Shown: in pieces, positions 35,366-45,867 of the stretch | Layout: the number at the start of each line of letters is the position of its first letter | Numbering within the stretch: position 1 is the stretch's first letter | Assembly: GCF_039543565.1 (NCBI RefSeq) | Contig: NZ_BAABJZ010000104.1 | Span: 57,441-121,440, forward strand | Direction of reading: 5' to 3' | DNA length: 64,000 nt | DNA from: Ferrimonas pelagia | GTDB lineage: Bacteria > Pseudomonadota > Gammaproteobacteria > Enterobacterales > Shewanellaceae | Position numbers and translations under genes: made by a program | Notes under the pieces: model-generated | Told to the model about the DNA's origin: nothing | Databases searched by the model: none | What the model saw: the letters and a program-made list of their open reading frames with translations, nothing else

Positions 35366-36433
35366 TTAGCGCTTGGCGGCCAGTTGCAGGCTTTCGATCA
35401 CTTCCACCGTCGCGTCATCACGTAACTGATGATGACCGCGTACGACGACCTGTTCGCCCAACGCCAATCCGGACAGGATCTCGACCCGATCGCCATCGCT
35501 GTAGCCCAGCTCAACGCTGCGGCTGCTGGCCTTGCCGTCATGGATCACAAACACCGAATGGCCCAGATCCTGGCGGATCACGGCGATGCGTGGCAGCACT
35601 AAGGTATTGTCGTGGGTGTCAAAGCGCAGTCGGGTACGGCTGAACATGCCCGCTTTTAATCGATGGGCGCTGTTATCGACCAAGAGGGTGATTTTAACCG
35701 TGCCGGTATCGGGATCGACCGTAGGGGCGATCCGTAAGATCTTGGCCTGGATCGTCTCGTCGACGCCACTGAGTTGCAGTTGCGCATGCTGGCCAGGGTG
35801 TACCTTGCTCAGCTCCTGCTCCGGCAGGTGCAGGATCCCATGCAGCGGGTGCTGTTGTACCACCTGAAACAGCGGGGTGTATTCGGTGGCCATATTGCCA
35901 TTTTTGACCAAGCGCTTGGCGATGATCCCGTCGATCGGCGCGGTGATCTTGCTGTAATGCACCTGAAGCTGGGCGAGATCCCGTTCGGCCAGCGCGGCTT
36001 CTCGGCGATATTTTAATTTGGCCAGCGTCTCTTGGCTGACCAGTTGCTTATTGGCGATGGCGTTGAGCCGGTGCAGCTCCTGCTCGATCACGTCCAGCTC
36101 CGCTTGCGCCTTCGCTAGATTCAGTTGATAGCGTCTGGCGTCGATGGAAGCCAGCCTTTGGCCCGCTTTGACCTGATCGCCTTCCTCGACCTCAATGGCG
36201 CCGATGATCCCCGTCACGCGACTTACGACCTCGGCCGCTTCGGGTGCCTCCAGCACGGCGGTGGTGTGGTAATACTCAGAGACCGAATCTTGCATCACGG
36301 GCTGGGTTTCCACCGGAATGCTGGCGACGGCCGGCTCATCTTCCGTTTGCGGCGTATCTTGTGCGGCAGGGGGCTGACCACAGGCGGTGAGCACCAGCAG
36401 GCATGCCCAGGGGGCGAGTCGCTTCAGTTCCAT
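35366..36433 (-). CDS. RND efflux periplasmic adaptor (membrane fusion) lipoprotein
   Basis: A 355-residue HlyD/AcrA-family adaptor with a lipoprotein signal: hydrophobic N terminus ending in lipobox LTAC (Cys near 18). Then come a barrel-sandwich hybrid half (GIIGAIEVEEGDQVKAGQRLASID), an alpha-hairpin with heptad pattern (about 105-160), the second lipoyl half (YSKITAPIDGIIAKRLVKNGNM), and beta-barrel and membrane-proximal domains. It links the two RND pumps downstream to an outer-membrane channel. No TolC-like gene is in the operon or window, so that partner must be elsewhere. Confidence 0.9.
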   Translation of the reverse strand: MELKRLAPWACLLVLTACGQPPAAQDTPQTEDEPAVASIPVETQPVMQDSVSEYYHTTAVLEAPEAAEVVSRVTGIIGAIEVEEGDQVKAGQRLASIDARRYQLNLAKAQAELDVIEQELHRLNAIANKQLVSQETLAKLKYRREAALAERDLAQLQVHYSKITAPIDGIIAKRLVKNGNMATEYTPLFQVVQQHPLHGILHLPEQELSKVHPGQHAQLQLSGVDETIQAKILRIAPTVDPDTGTVKITLLVDNSAHRLKAGMFSRTRLRFDTHDNTLVLPRIAVIRQDLGHSVFVIHDGKASSRSVELGYSDGDRVEILSGLALGEQVVVRGHHQLRDDATVEVIESLQLAAKR

Positions 36434-36638
36434 CTTACGTTCCCTACGTTTTTTATCATGACCTGTCAGTTAAGCCACATTCGTGCCAGAGTTCATATGT
36501 CCTTTAAATTCAAAATTTTGACCTCGAATACTGGCAATTTGTTAAGCGTGGTTGGTGAAATGTTAGCAAAAACGACAAAAGGATAGTCAGAAGCGCGACT
36601 CTGAGCTGGCAGCAGGAGGGAAAAGGTGTAGTTAGAGA

Positions 36639-36667
36639 CAAAAAACGCCAGCCCGAAGGCTGGCGTT
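36639..36667 (-). terminator. Rho-independent terminator of gltA
   Basis: A 10-bp stem AACGCCAGCC/GGCTGGCGTT with a 4-nt loop. On the leftward strand it is followed by a TTTTTTGT tract, 23 nt past the gltA stop. Confidence 0.9.
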
Positions 36668-36689
36668 GGTTAGGCGATCGGCGCAGGGA

Positions 36690-37976
<1,287 letters not shown>

Positions 37977-38027
37977 AGCTGGTTCTCCTTACTTCTATTT
38001 ATCGTTATCCATAATGTCACGCCCGCC

Positions 38028-38057
38028 ATTCTAAGTGACGCAGGTCACAAAAGGCAA
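38028..38057 (-). promoter_or_regulatory. gltA promoter with an embedded CRP-like site
   Basis: On the minus strand, -35 TTGCCT (38057-38052) and -10 TAGAAT (38033-38028) are separated by 18 bp. The spacer contains TGTGA-CCTGCG-TCACT (38049-38034), a 9-of-10 match to the CRP core with the correct N6 spacing. A regulator bound there would block RNA polymerase, so repression is more likely than activation. Predicted leader about 45 nt. Confidence 0.6.
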
Positions 38058-38172
38058 TTCGCATCACTTGTCATCGAAAGTGCATACATATGAGGCTTAT
38101 TCGAGTGACCTCTGTTCGGACTAGTTAATTTTAAATGGTCGCCCTGTCTCAGAATGGCAAAAAATGTGATGT

Positions 38173-38200
38173 TTGTATTTGTTTTGGGTCGGTGTATACT
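38173..38200 (+). promoter_or_regulatory. Probable sdhCDAB promoter
   Basis: -35 TTGTAT (38173-38178) and -10 TATACT (38195-38200) with a 16-bp spacer. Transcription from about 38207 would give a ~180-nt untranslated leader before sdhC, long enough for small-RNA or structural control. No gene is seen in this leader. Confidence 0.55.
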
Positions 38201-38387
38201 GGCCGCGACCCTCCGGGAGAGGCTAATCGCTGGTGGATTTAAGTGACTGCCAGGACTTAGTAAAGGTAAGACTAAAGTGGACCATTAGTCGTCGAAGGAG
38301 GGGCCTGAGCGGTGGCAGTAAAGTCTGTTTTTTATCGGGACAGGGTGGTGTCGCTGTCAGGAGGACAAAACGATAACTATTTGCTCA

Positions 38388-38786
38388 ATGGAGCTGAGTG
38401 AGCAGAACGTGAACAAGCAAAGACCTGTCTATCTGGATCTTCAACAGATCCAATTCCCCGCGACGGCGATCGCGTCGATTTTGCATCGGGTATCCGGTGT
38501 GATCCTCTTCGTGTCTCTAGCTGTCCTACTGTGGCTTTTCGCCACTTCACTGGAATCCGCGGCTGGGTTTCAAACCGTAACCGATCTGCTCAATTCCCTG
38601 TTCGCCAAACTGGTGTTCTGGGGGATCTTGACGGCCATGGCCTATCACCTGTGTGGCGGCATTCGTCATCTGCTGATGGATCTAGGGTATTTCGAAGACT
38701 CAATGGAAAGCGGCAATAACTCGGCTCGGGTCGCTTTCGCCCTGACCGCAGTGCTCTCTGTCTTAGCGGGGATCTGGTTATGGTAA
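38388..38786 (+). CDS. sdhC: Succinate dehydrogenase cytochrome b556 subunit
   Basis: A 132-residue membrane anchor with three helices. The conserved N-terminal NVNKQRPVYLDLQQIQFPATAIASILHRVSGV aligns closely with E. coli SdhC, and the heme ligand His lies in AYHLCGGIRHLLMD. With SdhD it binds heme b and ubiquinone. The start is ambiguous: the ATG at 38388 has no nearby ribosome site, while a perfect AGGAGG (38359-38364) sits 8 nt before an in-frame ATA at 38373; a GTG at 38409 is another option. Its stop overlaps sdhD by 7 nt. First gene of sdhCDAB. Confidence 0.93.
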   Translation: MELSEQNVNKQRPVYLDLQQIQFPATAIASILHRVSGVILFVSLAVLLWLFATSLESAAGFQTVTDLLNSLFAKLVFWGILTAMAYHLCGGIRHLLMDLGYFEDSMESGNNSARVAFALTAVLSVLAGIWLW

Positions 38787-39127
38787 AGAATGCAGCCACG
38801 ATAGGGCGCAGCGGCGTCCATGACTTTGTCCTGATCCGCGCCAGCGCGTTGGTGATGGCCAGCTACCTCTTGTTCCTAGTGGGTTACTTGGTGGCGAACC
38901 CCGGCTTGGATTACGCCACTTGGCAGAGCTTATTTTCCGGTACCTGTGTGAAGGTGTATACCTTGCTGGCCTTGCTGGCGGTATTGATCCACGGCTGGGT
39001 CGGACTGTGGCAGGTGATCACCGACTACATCAAATCCAGTGGCTTACGGGCCACCTTACTGTTGACGGTTAACCTGGTTCTGTTGGCCTATTTTGCGGTC
39101 GGTGTTGTGATCCTGTGGGGTGTGTAA
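38780..39127 (+). CDS. sdhD: Succinate dehydrogenase membrane anchor subunit
   Basis: A 115-residue hydrophobic protein with three membrane helices. Family features are the N-terminal GRSGVHDFVLIRASALVMASY and the heme/quinone-side segment LLAVLIHGWVGLWQVITDY with the conserved His. It pairs with SdhC to anchor SdhAB and pass electrons to ubiquinone. The gene overlaps sdhC by 7 nt and abuts the GTG start of sdhA directly, so the complex is made from one coupled message. Confidence 0.94.
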   Translation: MVKNAATIGRSGVHDFVLIRASALVMASYLLFLVGYLVANPGLDYATWQSLFSGTCVKVYTLLALLAVLIHGWVGLWQVITDYIKSSGLRATLLLTVNLVLLAYFAVGVVILWGV

Positions 39128-40888
39128 GTGAGTATTCCAGTAAAAGAATTTGATGCCATCGTGATCGGCGCTGGCGGTGCGGGAATGCGCGCCGCGTTGC
39201 AGATCTCAAAGGAAGGCAAAAGTTGTGCCTTGCTGTCCAAGGTGTTCCCAACCCGGTCTCATACCGTCTCCGCCCAAGGCGGCATTACGGTTGCGCTGGG
39301 CAATTCCCATCCGGATAACTGGGAATGGCATATGTACGACACGGTCAAGGGCTCCGATTACATCGGCGATCAGGACGCGATCGAATACATGTGCAACACC
39401 GGACCCGAAGCGATCACCGAGCTGGAGAACATGGGCCTGCCCTTCTCGCGTTTTGAGGACGGCTCTGTGTACCAGCGTCCCTTCGGTGGTCAGTCCAAGA
39501 ATTTTGGTGGCGAGCAGGCCGCGCGCACCGCGGCGGCGGCGGATCGAACCGGTCACGCTTTGCTGCACTGCCTCTACCAGCAGAACGTCAAGAACAAGAC
39601 CGAGGTGTATTCCGAATGGTATGCGCTGGATCTGGTGAAAAATGACGAGGGTGCCGTCGTCGGCTGTACCGCCATCGACATTGAGAGCGGTGAGATCGTT
39701 TACTTCAAAGCGAAAGCCACCGTATTGGCAACCGGCGGTGCCGGACGGATCTACGCCTCCACCACCAACGCACACATCAATACCGGCGACGGTGTCGGCA
39801 TGGCGCTGCGTGCCGGGGTTCCGGTACAGGACATGGAGATGTGGCAGTTCCACCCAACCGGCATTGCCGGCGCTGGGGTACTGGTGACCGAAGGCTGCCG
39901 GGGTGAAGGCGGCTACCTACTCAATAAAGACGGCGAACGCTTTATGGAGCGTTACGCACCGAATGCGAAAGATCTGGCCGGCCGGGACGTGGTGGCGCGC
40001 TCCATTATGACCGAGATCCGCGAAGGTCGTGGCTGCGATGGTCCCTGGGGTCCACACGCTAAGCTCAAGCTTGACCATCTGGGCAAAGAGGTACTGGAGT
40101 CCCGCTTGCCGGGTATCTGTGAACTGTCCCGTACCTTTGCTCACGTCGATCCTGTGGTCGAGCCCATCCCGGTGATCCCAACCTGCCATTACATGATGGG
40201 CGGGATCCCAACCAAGGTCACCGGTCAGGTGATCGATGCTGACGAGCAGCCAGTCAAAGGCTTGCTGGCGGTGGGTGAGATCGCTTGCGTCTCCGTACAC
40301 GGTGCCAACCGCTTGGGCGGCAACTCGCTGCTGGATCTGGTGGTATTTGGTCGGGCAGCTGGCATGCACCTAGGGGCAACCCTGGATGAGCAGGGCACAC
40401 CTAAGCCTGCGACTCAGGCAAACATCGATGCAGCAATGGCCCGATTCAATCGTTGGGAAGTCAGCAAAGAGGGCGACGGTGAAGATCCGGTGCAGATCCG
40501 CAAGGATCTGCAGCAGTGCATGCAGCTGAACTTCTCCGTTTTCCGCCAAGGCGAGGCCATGGCCGAAGGCTTGGAGGAGCTGAAGACGATCCAAGCAAGG
40601 CTGCAAAACGCCAAACTGACGGACACCTCCAAGTCGTTTAATACCCAGCGGATAGAGTGCCTTGAGCTGGATAACTTGATGGAAACGGCGGTGGCCACGG
40701 CCATGGCGGCCAATTTCCGAACCGAAAGCCGTGGTGCCCACTCGCGTGAAGACTTCACCGAGCGGGACGACGACAACTGGCTGTGCCACAGCCTGTATGA
40801 TCCGAACACCGGCGAGATGAGCACCCGTGACGTCAACATGACGCCGTCGTTGCGTGAAGCCTTTCCACCCAAAGTTCGGACTTACTAA
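39128..40888 (+). CDS. sdhA: Succinate dehydrogenase flavoprotein subunit
   Basis: A 586-residue flavoprotein (E. coli 588 aa) oxidising succinate to fumarate. FAD binding: GAGGAGMRAAL near the N terminus and the covalent FAD attachment site His45 in RSHTVSAQGGI. Substrate-site segments include QFHPTGIAGAGVLVTEGCRGEGG, the HYMMGGIPT loop and GANRLGGNSLLDLVVFGRAAG. The GTG start immediately follows the sdhD stop. It forms the peripheral part of complex II with SdhB, whose gene is 14 nt downstream. Confidence 0.97.
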   Translation: MSIPVKEFDAIVIGAGGAGMRAALQISKEGKSCALLSKVFPTRSHTVSAQGGITVALGNSHPDNWEWHMYDTVKGSDYIGDQDAIEYMCNTGPEAITELENMGLPFSRFEDGSVYQRPFGGQSKNFGGEQAARTAAAADRTGHALLHCLYQQNVKNKTEVYSEWYALDLVKNDEGAVVGCTAIDIESGEIVYFKAKATVLATGGAGRIYASTTNAHINTGDGVGMALRAGVPVQDMEMWQFHPTGIAGAGVLVTEGCRGEGGYLLNKDGERFMERYAPNAKDLAGRDVVARSIMTEIREGRGCDGPWGPHAKLKLDHLGKEVLESRLPGICELSRTFAHVDPVVEPIPVIPTCHYMMGGIPTKVTGQVIDADEQPVKGLLAVGEIACVSVHGANRLGGNSLLDLVVFGRAAGMHLGATLDEQGTPKPATQANIDAAMARFNRWEVSKEGDGEDPVQIRKDLQQCMQLNFSVFRQGEAMAEGLEELKTIQARLQNAKLTDTSKSFNTQRIECLELDNLMETAVATAMAANFRTESRGAHSREDFTERDDDNWLCHSLYDPNTGEMSTRDVNMTPSLREAFPPKVRTY

Positions 40889-40902
40889 GGAGGGCCCAGA
40901 GC

Positions 40903-41610
40903 ATGAAACTGGACGTTTCAATCTATCGATACAATCCGGAAAGCGACGATCGGCCCCGGACTCAGGATTACACCTTAGAGTTGCCAGAAGGCTCGGACGT
41001 GATGGTGTTGGATGTGCTGATCTTGCTCAAAGAGCAGGATCCCAGCCTCTCTTTCCGCCGTTCATGCCGGGAAGGGGTCTGTGGCTCTGACGGTCTGAAT
41101 ATGAATGGCAAAAATGGCTTGGCCTGTATCACGCCGATCTCCACCTTCAAGGGCAAGAAACTGGTGCTGCGCCCGCTGCCTGGTATGCCGGTGGTGCGCG
41201 ATCTGGTGGTCGATTTAAGCCAGTTCTACACCCAGTACGAGAAGGTGAAGCCGTATCTGATCAACGACGGCAAGACCCCGGCGGGGGAAAACAAACAATC
41301 CCCTGAGCAACGGGAGAAGCTCGATGGCTTGTATGAGTGCATCCTGTGCGCCTGCTGCTCGACCTCCTGTCCGTCGTTCTGGTGGAACCCGGACAAGTTC
41401 ATTGGCCCGGCTGGCTTGCTGCACGCCTACCGGTTCTTGGTCGACAGCCGGGATACGGCAACAGAAGAGCGTCTGAGTGATCTTGATGATGCCTTTAGTG
41501 TGTTCCGCTGCCACGGCATCATGAATTGTGTGAATGTCTGTCCGAAAGGACTGAACCCCACCAAAGCGATCGGCCACATCAAGTCCATGCTGCTCAGTCG
41601 CGCCGTCTAA
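40903..41610 (+). CDS. sdhB: Succinate dehydrogenase iron-sulfur subunit
   Basis: A 235-residue protein carrying the three iron-sulfur clusters. The [2Fe-2S] ligands are in CREGVCGSDG...NGLAC; the [4Fe-4S] and [3Fe-4S] ligands are in CILCACCSTSCP and CHGIMNCVNVCPKGLNP. It carries electrons from SdhA to the quinone site. An AGGAGG ribosome site precedes the ATG. Last gene of sdhCDAB; a hairpin at 41644-41679 lies before sucA. Confidence 0.97.
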   Translation: MKLDVSIYRYNPESDDRPRTQDYTLELPEGSDVMVLDVLILLKEQDPSLSFRRSCREGVCGSDGLNMNGKNGLACITPISTFKGKKLVLRPLPGMPVVRDLVVDLSQFYTQYEKVKPYLINDGKTPAGENKQSPEQREKLDGLYECILCACCSTSCPSFWWNPDKFIGPAGLLHAYRFLVDSRDTATEERLSDLDDAFSVFRCHGIMNCVNVCPKGLNPTKAIGHIKSMLLSRAV

Positions 41611-41643
41611 CGGCGCGATGAACCGCAACACTGCAGCAAGATG

Positions 41644-41679
41644 AAAGGCCACGCTTTGTTACCAAAGGGCGTGGCTTTT
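41644..41679 (+). terminator. Terminator-like hairpin between sdhB and sucA
   Basis: AAAGGCCACGC pairs with GCGTGGCTTT (one bulged G) and is followed by T residues. It sits 34 nt past the sdhB stop. It may reduce read-through from sdh into suc rather than fully separate them. Confidence 0.6.
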
Positions 41680-41748
41680 CTATATATTGTTCAGCAAGTT
41701 ACTTAAATCAAGTGCGCTGACTGAGCGAATTGAGTGAAAGGAACAAGA

Positions 41749-44556
41749 ATGCAACGGGATTCTCTTAAGGCCTGGCAGGCGAGCTCCCATTTTGCCGGAG
41801 CGAATGCCGCCTATATCGAAGAGCTGTACGAGGCCTATCTGGACGATCCAGGTGCGGTTGCCGAGCAGTGGCAGCAAGTGTTTGCTGGCTTGCCGGTGAA
41901 TGGCACGGTCTCCGACGTCGGCCACACCCGGATCCGGGAATATTTCCGCGAAACGGCGCTGGACAGTAACCGCTCGAAAACGACCACGGTCGATCCGGAG
42001 TTGTCGGAGAAGCAGGTTCGGGTACTTCAGCTGATCAACGCCTATCGCTTTCGGGGCCATCAAGCCGCCAAGCTTGATCCCCTCGAGCTGTGGCAGCGCG
42101 AGCCGGTGGCGGAGCTGGATCCAAATCACCACGGCTTGACCAGCGACGATCTCAATCGAGAGTTTAACACCGGCTCTTATGCCTATGGCGGCGAAACCAT
42201 GCCGCTGGGCAGCTTGGTGGACAGCCTGAAGCAAACCTACTGCGGCCACATTGGCGCGGAATACATGCACATCATCTCCACCGAGGAGAAACGCTGGATC
42301 CAGCAGCGGCTGGAATCGGTGCTGGGGCAGCCACAGCTCGATGCCGAGGGCAAGCAGCGGATCCTTAACGGGCTGAACGCAGCGGAAGGGCTGGAAAAGT
42401 ATCTGGGCGCCAAGTTCCCGGGGGCCAAGCGTTTCTCGCTCGAAGGCGGCGATGCGATGATCCCCATGATGCGGGAGTTGATCTACCGTGCGGGCGATCA
42501 AGGCGCCAAAGAGGTCGTGGTGGGCATGGCGCACCGGGGCCGCCTCAACATGTTGGTCAATATCTTGGGCAAGAAACCCGGGGATCTGTTTGATGAGTTT
42601 GCCGGCAAGCACGATGAGGTCTTGGGCTCAGGGGATGTGAAGTATCACCAAGGGTTCTCGTCCGATTTTGCCACGCCGGGCGGCAACGTCCATTTGGCGT
42701 TGGCTTTTAACCCGTCGCATCTGGAGATCGTCGCCCCCGTGGTCATGGGCTCGGTGCGGGCGCGGATGGATCGGCGCCATTGCCAGACCGGCAAACTGGT
42801 TATGCCCATTACCATCCACGGTGACTCGGCCATTGCCGGTCAGGGCGTGGTGCAGGAAACCCTCAACATGTCGCAGACCCGCGGCTTCCAAGTGGGCGGG
42901 GCGATCCGACTGGTGATCAATAACCAAGTGGGCTTTACCACCTCCAATCCGCAGGATACCCGCTCAACCGAGTACTGCACCGACATCGCCAAAATGCTGC
43001 AAGCGCCGGTATTTCATGTCAACGCGGACGATCCAGAAGCGGTCGCATTGGTGGCTCAGCTGGCGGTGGATTACCGCTACGAGTTTGGCCGCGATGTGTT
43101 TATTGATCTTATCTGCTATCGCCGCCACGGCCACAACGAAGCGGATGAGCCCAATGCGACTCAGCCGCTGATGTATCAGAAGATCAAAAAGCACCCGACG
43201 CCACGTAAGATCTACGCCGATCGGCTGATCGAGCAAGGGGTCATGACCGCGGAGCAGGTGACCGAGCAGATCAACACCTATCGGGATCAACTGGATCATG
43301 GCGATTGCGTGGTGCCCGAGTGGCGCACCATGGCCGAACACTCGGTCGATTGGACCCCGTTTCTGGGCCACGACTGGAACTCCGACTGGGACAGCAGCGT
43401 CGCGGTCGACAAGCTGCAGGAGTTGGGTCAGGCCCTGACCGACGTACCAGCATCGCATCCGGTGCAATCCCGTGTTGCCAAGATCTACAAGGATCGGGAA
43501 GCGATGATCAGTGGCGACAAGCCGCTGGATTGGGGCATGGCGGAAACCTTGGCCTACGCCACTTTGTTGGACAAGGGCTACCGGGTTCGCTTGACCGGCC
43601 AGGACTCCGGCCGAGGCACCTTCTTCCATCGCCACGCCGTGCTGCACAATCAGGACAATGCGACCACCTACATGCCGCTGCGTCACTTGAGTGAGACGCA
43701 GGGGCCGATCGAGATCCACGATTCGGTGTTGTCGGAGGCCGCCGTACTGGCGTTTGAGTATGGTTATGCCACCGCAGAGCCATCAGGATTGACCATGTGG
43801 GAGGCGCAGTTCGGTGACTTTGCCAACGGCGCTCAGGTGGTGATCGATCAATTCCTTAGCTCCGGCGAGCAGAAATGGGGCCGCCTGTGTGGGCTGACCC
43901 TGTTGCTGCCTCACGGCTACGAAGGGCAAGGTCCGGAGCACAGCTCGGCGCGGTTGGAGCGCTTCCTGCAGCTGTGCGCCAATCACAACATGCAGGTATG
44001 TGTGCCGACCACCCCCGCACAGGTGTATCACATGATCCGTCGTCAGACCGTGCGGCCGATGCGTCGGCCACTGGTGGTGATGAGTCCGAAATCCTTGCTG
44101 CGTCACCCGTTGGCGGTCAGCAGCCTGGATGAATTGGCTAATGGCACCTTCCAGAATGTCATCGGCGAAGTCGATGAGTTGGCGCCAAGTGGGATCGAGC
44201 GCGTGGTGTTCTGCTCTGGCAAGGTGTATTTCGAACTGCTAGAGAAGCGCCGCCGCGAAGGGGTGACCAACGTCGCCTTGATCCGCATCGAGCAGCTCTA
44301 CCCCTTCCCGGCCGAGGAGATGGCGCACGTGCTGACGGAGTATCAGCATGTGACCGACTTCGTCTGGTGTCAGGAAGAGCCGCAGAATCAGGGGGCCTGG
44401 TACTGCAGTCAACACCATTTCTGGCAGGCGATCCCAGCGGGTGCAGGGTTAACCTACGCCGGACGCGAAGCCTCTGCAGCGCCTGCAGTGGGCTATGTCT
44501 CGCTGCATAACAGTCAGCAACAAGCGTTGATCAACGACGCGCTCAACCTGAAATAA
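41749..44556 (+). CDS. sucA: 2-oxoglutarate dehydrogenase E1 component
   Basis: A 935-residue thiamine-diphosphate enzyme (E. coli 933 aa) that decarboxylates 2-oxoglutarate and passes succinyl to SucB. Key segments: VVVGMAHRGRLNMLVNILGKK, PITIHGDSAIAGQGVVQETLNMS, VGFTTSNP and the ThDP region FIDLICYRRHGHNEADEP. The C-terminal half carries the transketolase-like pyrimidine-binding domain (SGRGTFFHRHAVLHNQ). I chose the ATG at 41749, with AAAGGA 6 nt upstream; the in-frame GTG at 41734 includes that ribosome site itself. The sucB start lies 24 nt downstream. Confidence 0.97.
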   Translation: MQRDSLKAWQASSHFAGANAAYIEELYEAYLDDPGAVAEQWQQVFAGLPVNGTVSDVGHTRIREYFRETALDSNRSKTTTVDPELSEKQVRVLQLINAYRFRGHQAAKLDPLELWQREPVAELDPNHHGLTSDDLNREFNTGSYAYGGETMPLGSLVDSLKQTYCGHIGAEYMHIISTEEKRWIQQRLESVLGQPQLDAEGKQRILNGLNAAEGLEKYLGAKFPGAKRFSLEGGDAMIPMMRELIYRAGDQGAKEVVVGMAHRGRLNMLVNILGKKPGDLFDEFAGKHDEVLGSGDVKYHQGFSSDFATPGGNVHLALAFNPSHLEIVAPVVMGSVRARMDRRHCQTGKLVMPITIHGDSAIAGQGVVQETLNMSQTRGFQVGGAIRLVINNQVGFTTSNPQDTRSTEYCTDIAKMLQAPVFHVNADDPEAVALVAQLAVDYRYEFGRDVFIDLICYRRHGHNEADEPNATQPLMYQKIKKHPTPRKIYADRLIEQGVMTAEQVTEQINTYRDQLDHGDCVVPEWRTMAEHSVDWTPFLGHDWNSDWDSSVAVDKLQELGQALTDVPASHPVQSRVAKIYKDREAMISGDKPLDWGMAETLAYATLLDKGYRVRLTGQDSGRGTFFHRHAVLHNQDNATTYMPLRHLSETQGPIEIHDSVLSEAAVLAFEYGYATAEPSGLTMWEAQFGDFANGAQVVIDQFLSSGEQKWGRLCGLTLLLPHGYEGQGPEHSSARLERFLQLCANHNMQVCVPTTPAQVYHMIRRQTVRPMRRPLVVMSPKSLLRHPLAVSSLDELANGTFQNVIGEVDELAPSGIERVVFCSGKVYFELLEKRRREGVTNVALIRIEQLYPFPAEEMAHVLTEYQHVTDFVWCQEEPQNQGAWYCSQHHFWQAIPAGAGLTYAGREASAAPAVGYVSLHNSQQQALINDALNLK

Positions 44557-44580
44557 GAACAAACAAGGATAGATTGAACC

Positions 44581-45774
44581 ATGAGCATCGAAATTAAGGT
44601 TCCCGTACTGCCCGAGTCAGTCGCCGATGCCACGATCGCCACGTGGCACGTTCAGCCAGGTGAAGCGGTAAGTCGTGATCAAGTGTTGGTGGACATTGAA
44701 ACCGACAAAGTGGTGCTAGAGGTTCCGGCACCGGAAGACGGTCAGCTTGGCGAGATCCTCAACACCGAAGGCGAAACCGTCTTGGGTGAGCAGGTGATCG
44801 CCAGCTTCATTGCCGGTGCCAAAGCCGGCCAGGAAGTCACCAAGGCGCAAGCGGAAACGCCGGAGGCGCCGGTCGTTGAAGCGGGTCATGAGGCACTGAG
44901 CCCGTCGGTACGCCGATTGGTGGCGGAGCACGATATTGACGTCAGCCAACTTAAAGGCACAGGCGCTGGTGGTCGCATCAGCAAAGAGGATGTCGAAGCC
45001 TTCATCGCCAATAAAGGCGCGGCACCGGCAATACAGTCCAAGGCGCCGCCTGCGCCCGCCCCTGAGCTGGGTGAGCGGACGGAAAAGCGCGTGCCGATGA
45101 CCCGTCTGCGTAAACGCATTGCTGAGCGGCTGTTGGATGCCAAGAACTCGACGGCGATGTTGACCACCTTTAACGAGGTGAACATGGCGCCGATCATGAC
45201 CCTGCGTAAGCAGTACAAAGACATCTTCGAGAAGCGTCATGACATTCGCTTAGGCTTTATGTCCTTCTACGTCAAAGCCGTGGTCGAAGCGTTGAAGCGT
45301 TATCCAGAAGTCAACGCCTCTTTGGACGGTGACGATGTGGTCTATCACAATTACTTTGATATCAGCATCGCGGTATCGACGCCACGGGGGTTGGTGACGC
45401 CGGTTCTGCGTGATGCGGATAAGCTGTCGGTGGCCGAGATCGAAAAGGGCATTAAAGAGCTGGCGGTTAAGGGTCAAAATGGCAAACTGACAGTCGAAGA
45501 GCTGACCGGCGGTAACTTCACCATTACCAACGGCGGCGTGTTTGGCTCCTTGATGTCCACGCCCATCATCAACCCGCCGCAAAGCGCGATCCTGGGGATG
45601 CACGCCATCAAGGAACGGCCCATGGCCGTGAATGGTCAGGTGGAGATCCAGCCGATGATGTATCTGGCCCTGTCGTACGATCACCGCATCGTTGATGGCC
45701 GTGAGTCGGTGGGCTTTTTGGTGACCATTAAAGAGTTGCTGGAAGATCCGACCCGTTTGCTGTTGGATATCTGA
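44581..45774 (+). CDS. sucB: Dihydrolipoyl succinyltransferase (E2 of 2-oxoglutarate dehydrogenase)
   Basis: A 397-residue E2 protein: an N-terminal lipoyl domain with the lipoylated Lys43 in DIETDKVVLEV, a peripheral subunit-binding domain (about 105-140, LSPSVRRLVAEHDIDVSQLKGTG), an Ala/Pro linker and the catalytic core with the SYDHRIVDG His/Asp motif near the C terminus. It transfers succinyl to CoA and forms the core of the complex. No lpd (E3) gene is in the window, which is normal because E3 is usually shared with pyruvate dehydrogenase. Confidence 0.97.
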   Translation: MSIEIKVPVLPESVADATIATWHVQPGEAVSRDQVLVDIETDKVVLEVPAPEDGQLGEILNTEGETVLGEQVIASFIAGAKAGQEVTKAQAETPEAPVVEAGHEALSPSVRRLVAEHDIDVSQLKGTGAGGRISKEDVEAFIANKGAAPAIQSKAPPAPAPELGERTEKRVPMTRLRKRIAERLLDAKNSTAMLTTFNEVNMAPIMTLRKQYKDIFEKRHDIRLGFMSFYVKAVVEALKRYPEVNASLDGDDVVYHNYFDISIAVSTPRGLVTPVLRDADKLSVAEIEKGIKELAVKGQNGKLTVEELTGGNFTITNGGVFGSLMSTPIINPPQSAILGMHAIKERPMAVNGQVEIQPMMYLALSYDHRIVDGRESVGFLVTIKELLEDPTRLLLDI

Positions 45775-45867
45775 TTTTTCTCGCGGGGCGCGGCAACGTG
45801 CCCCTGATAAAATGGCGTCTCGGCTGAGGCGCCGGAAGGACGCAAGAAGTAATACGGATTAATAAAC

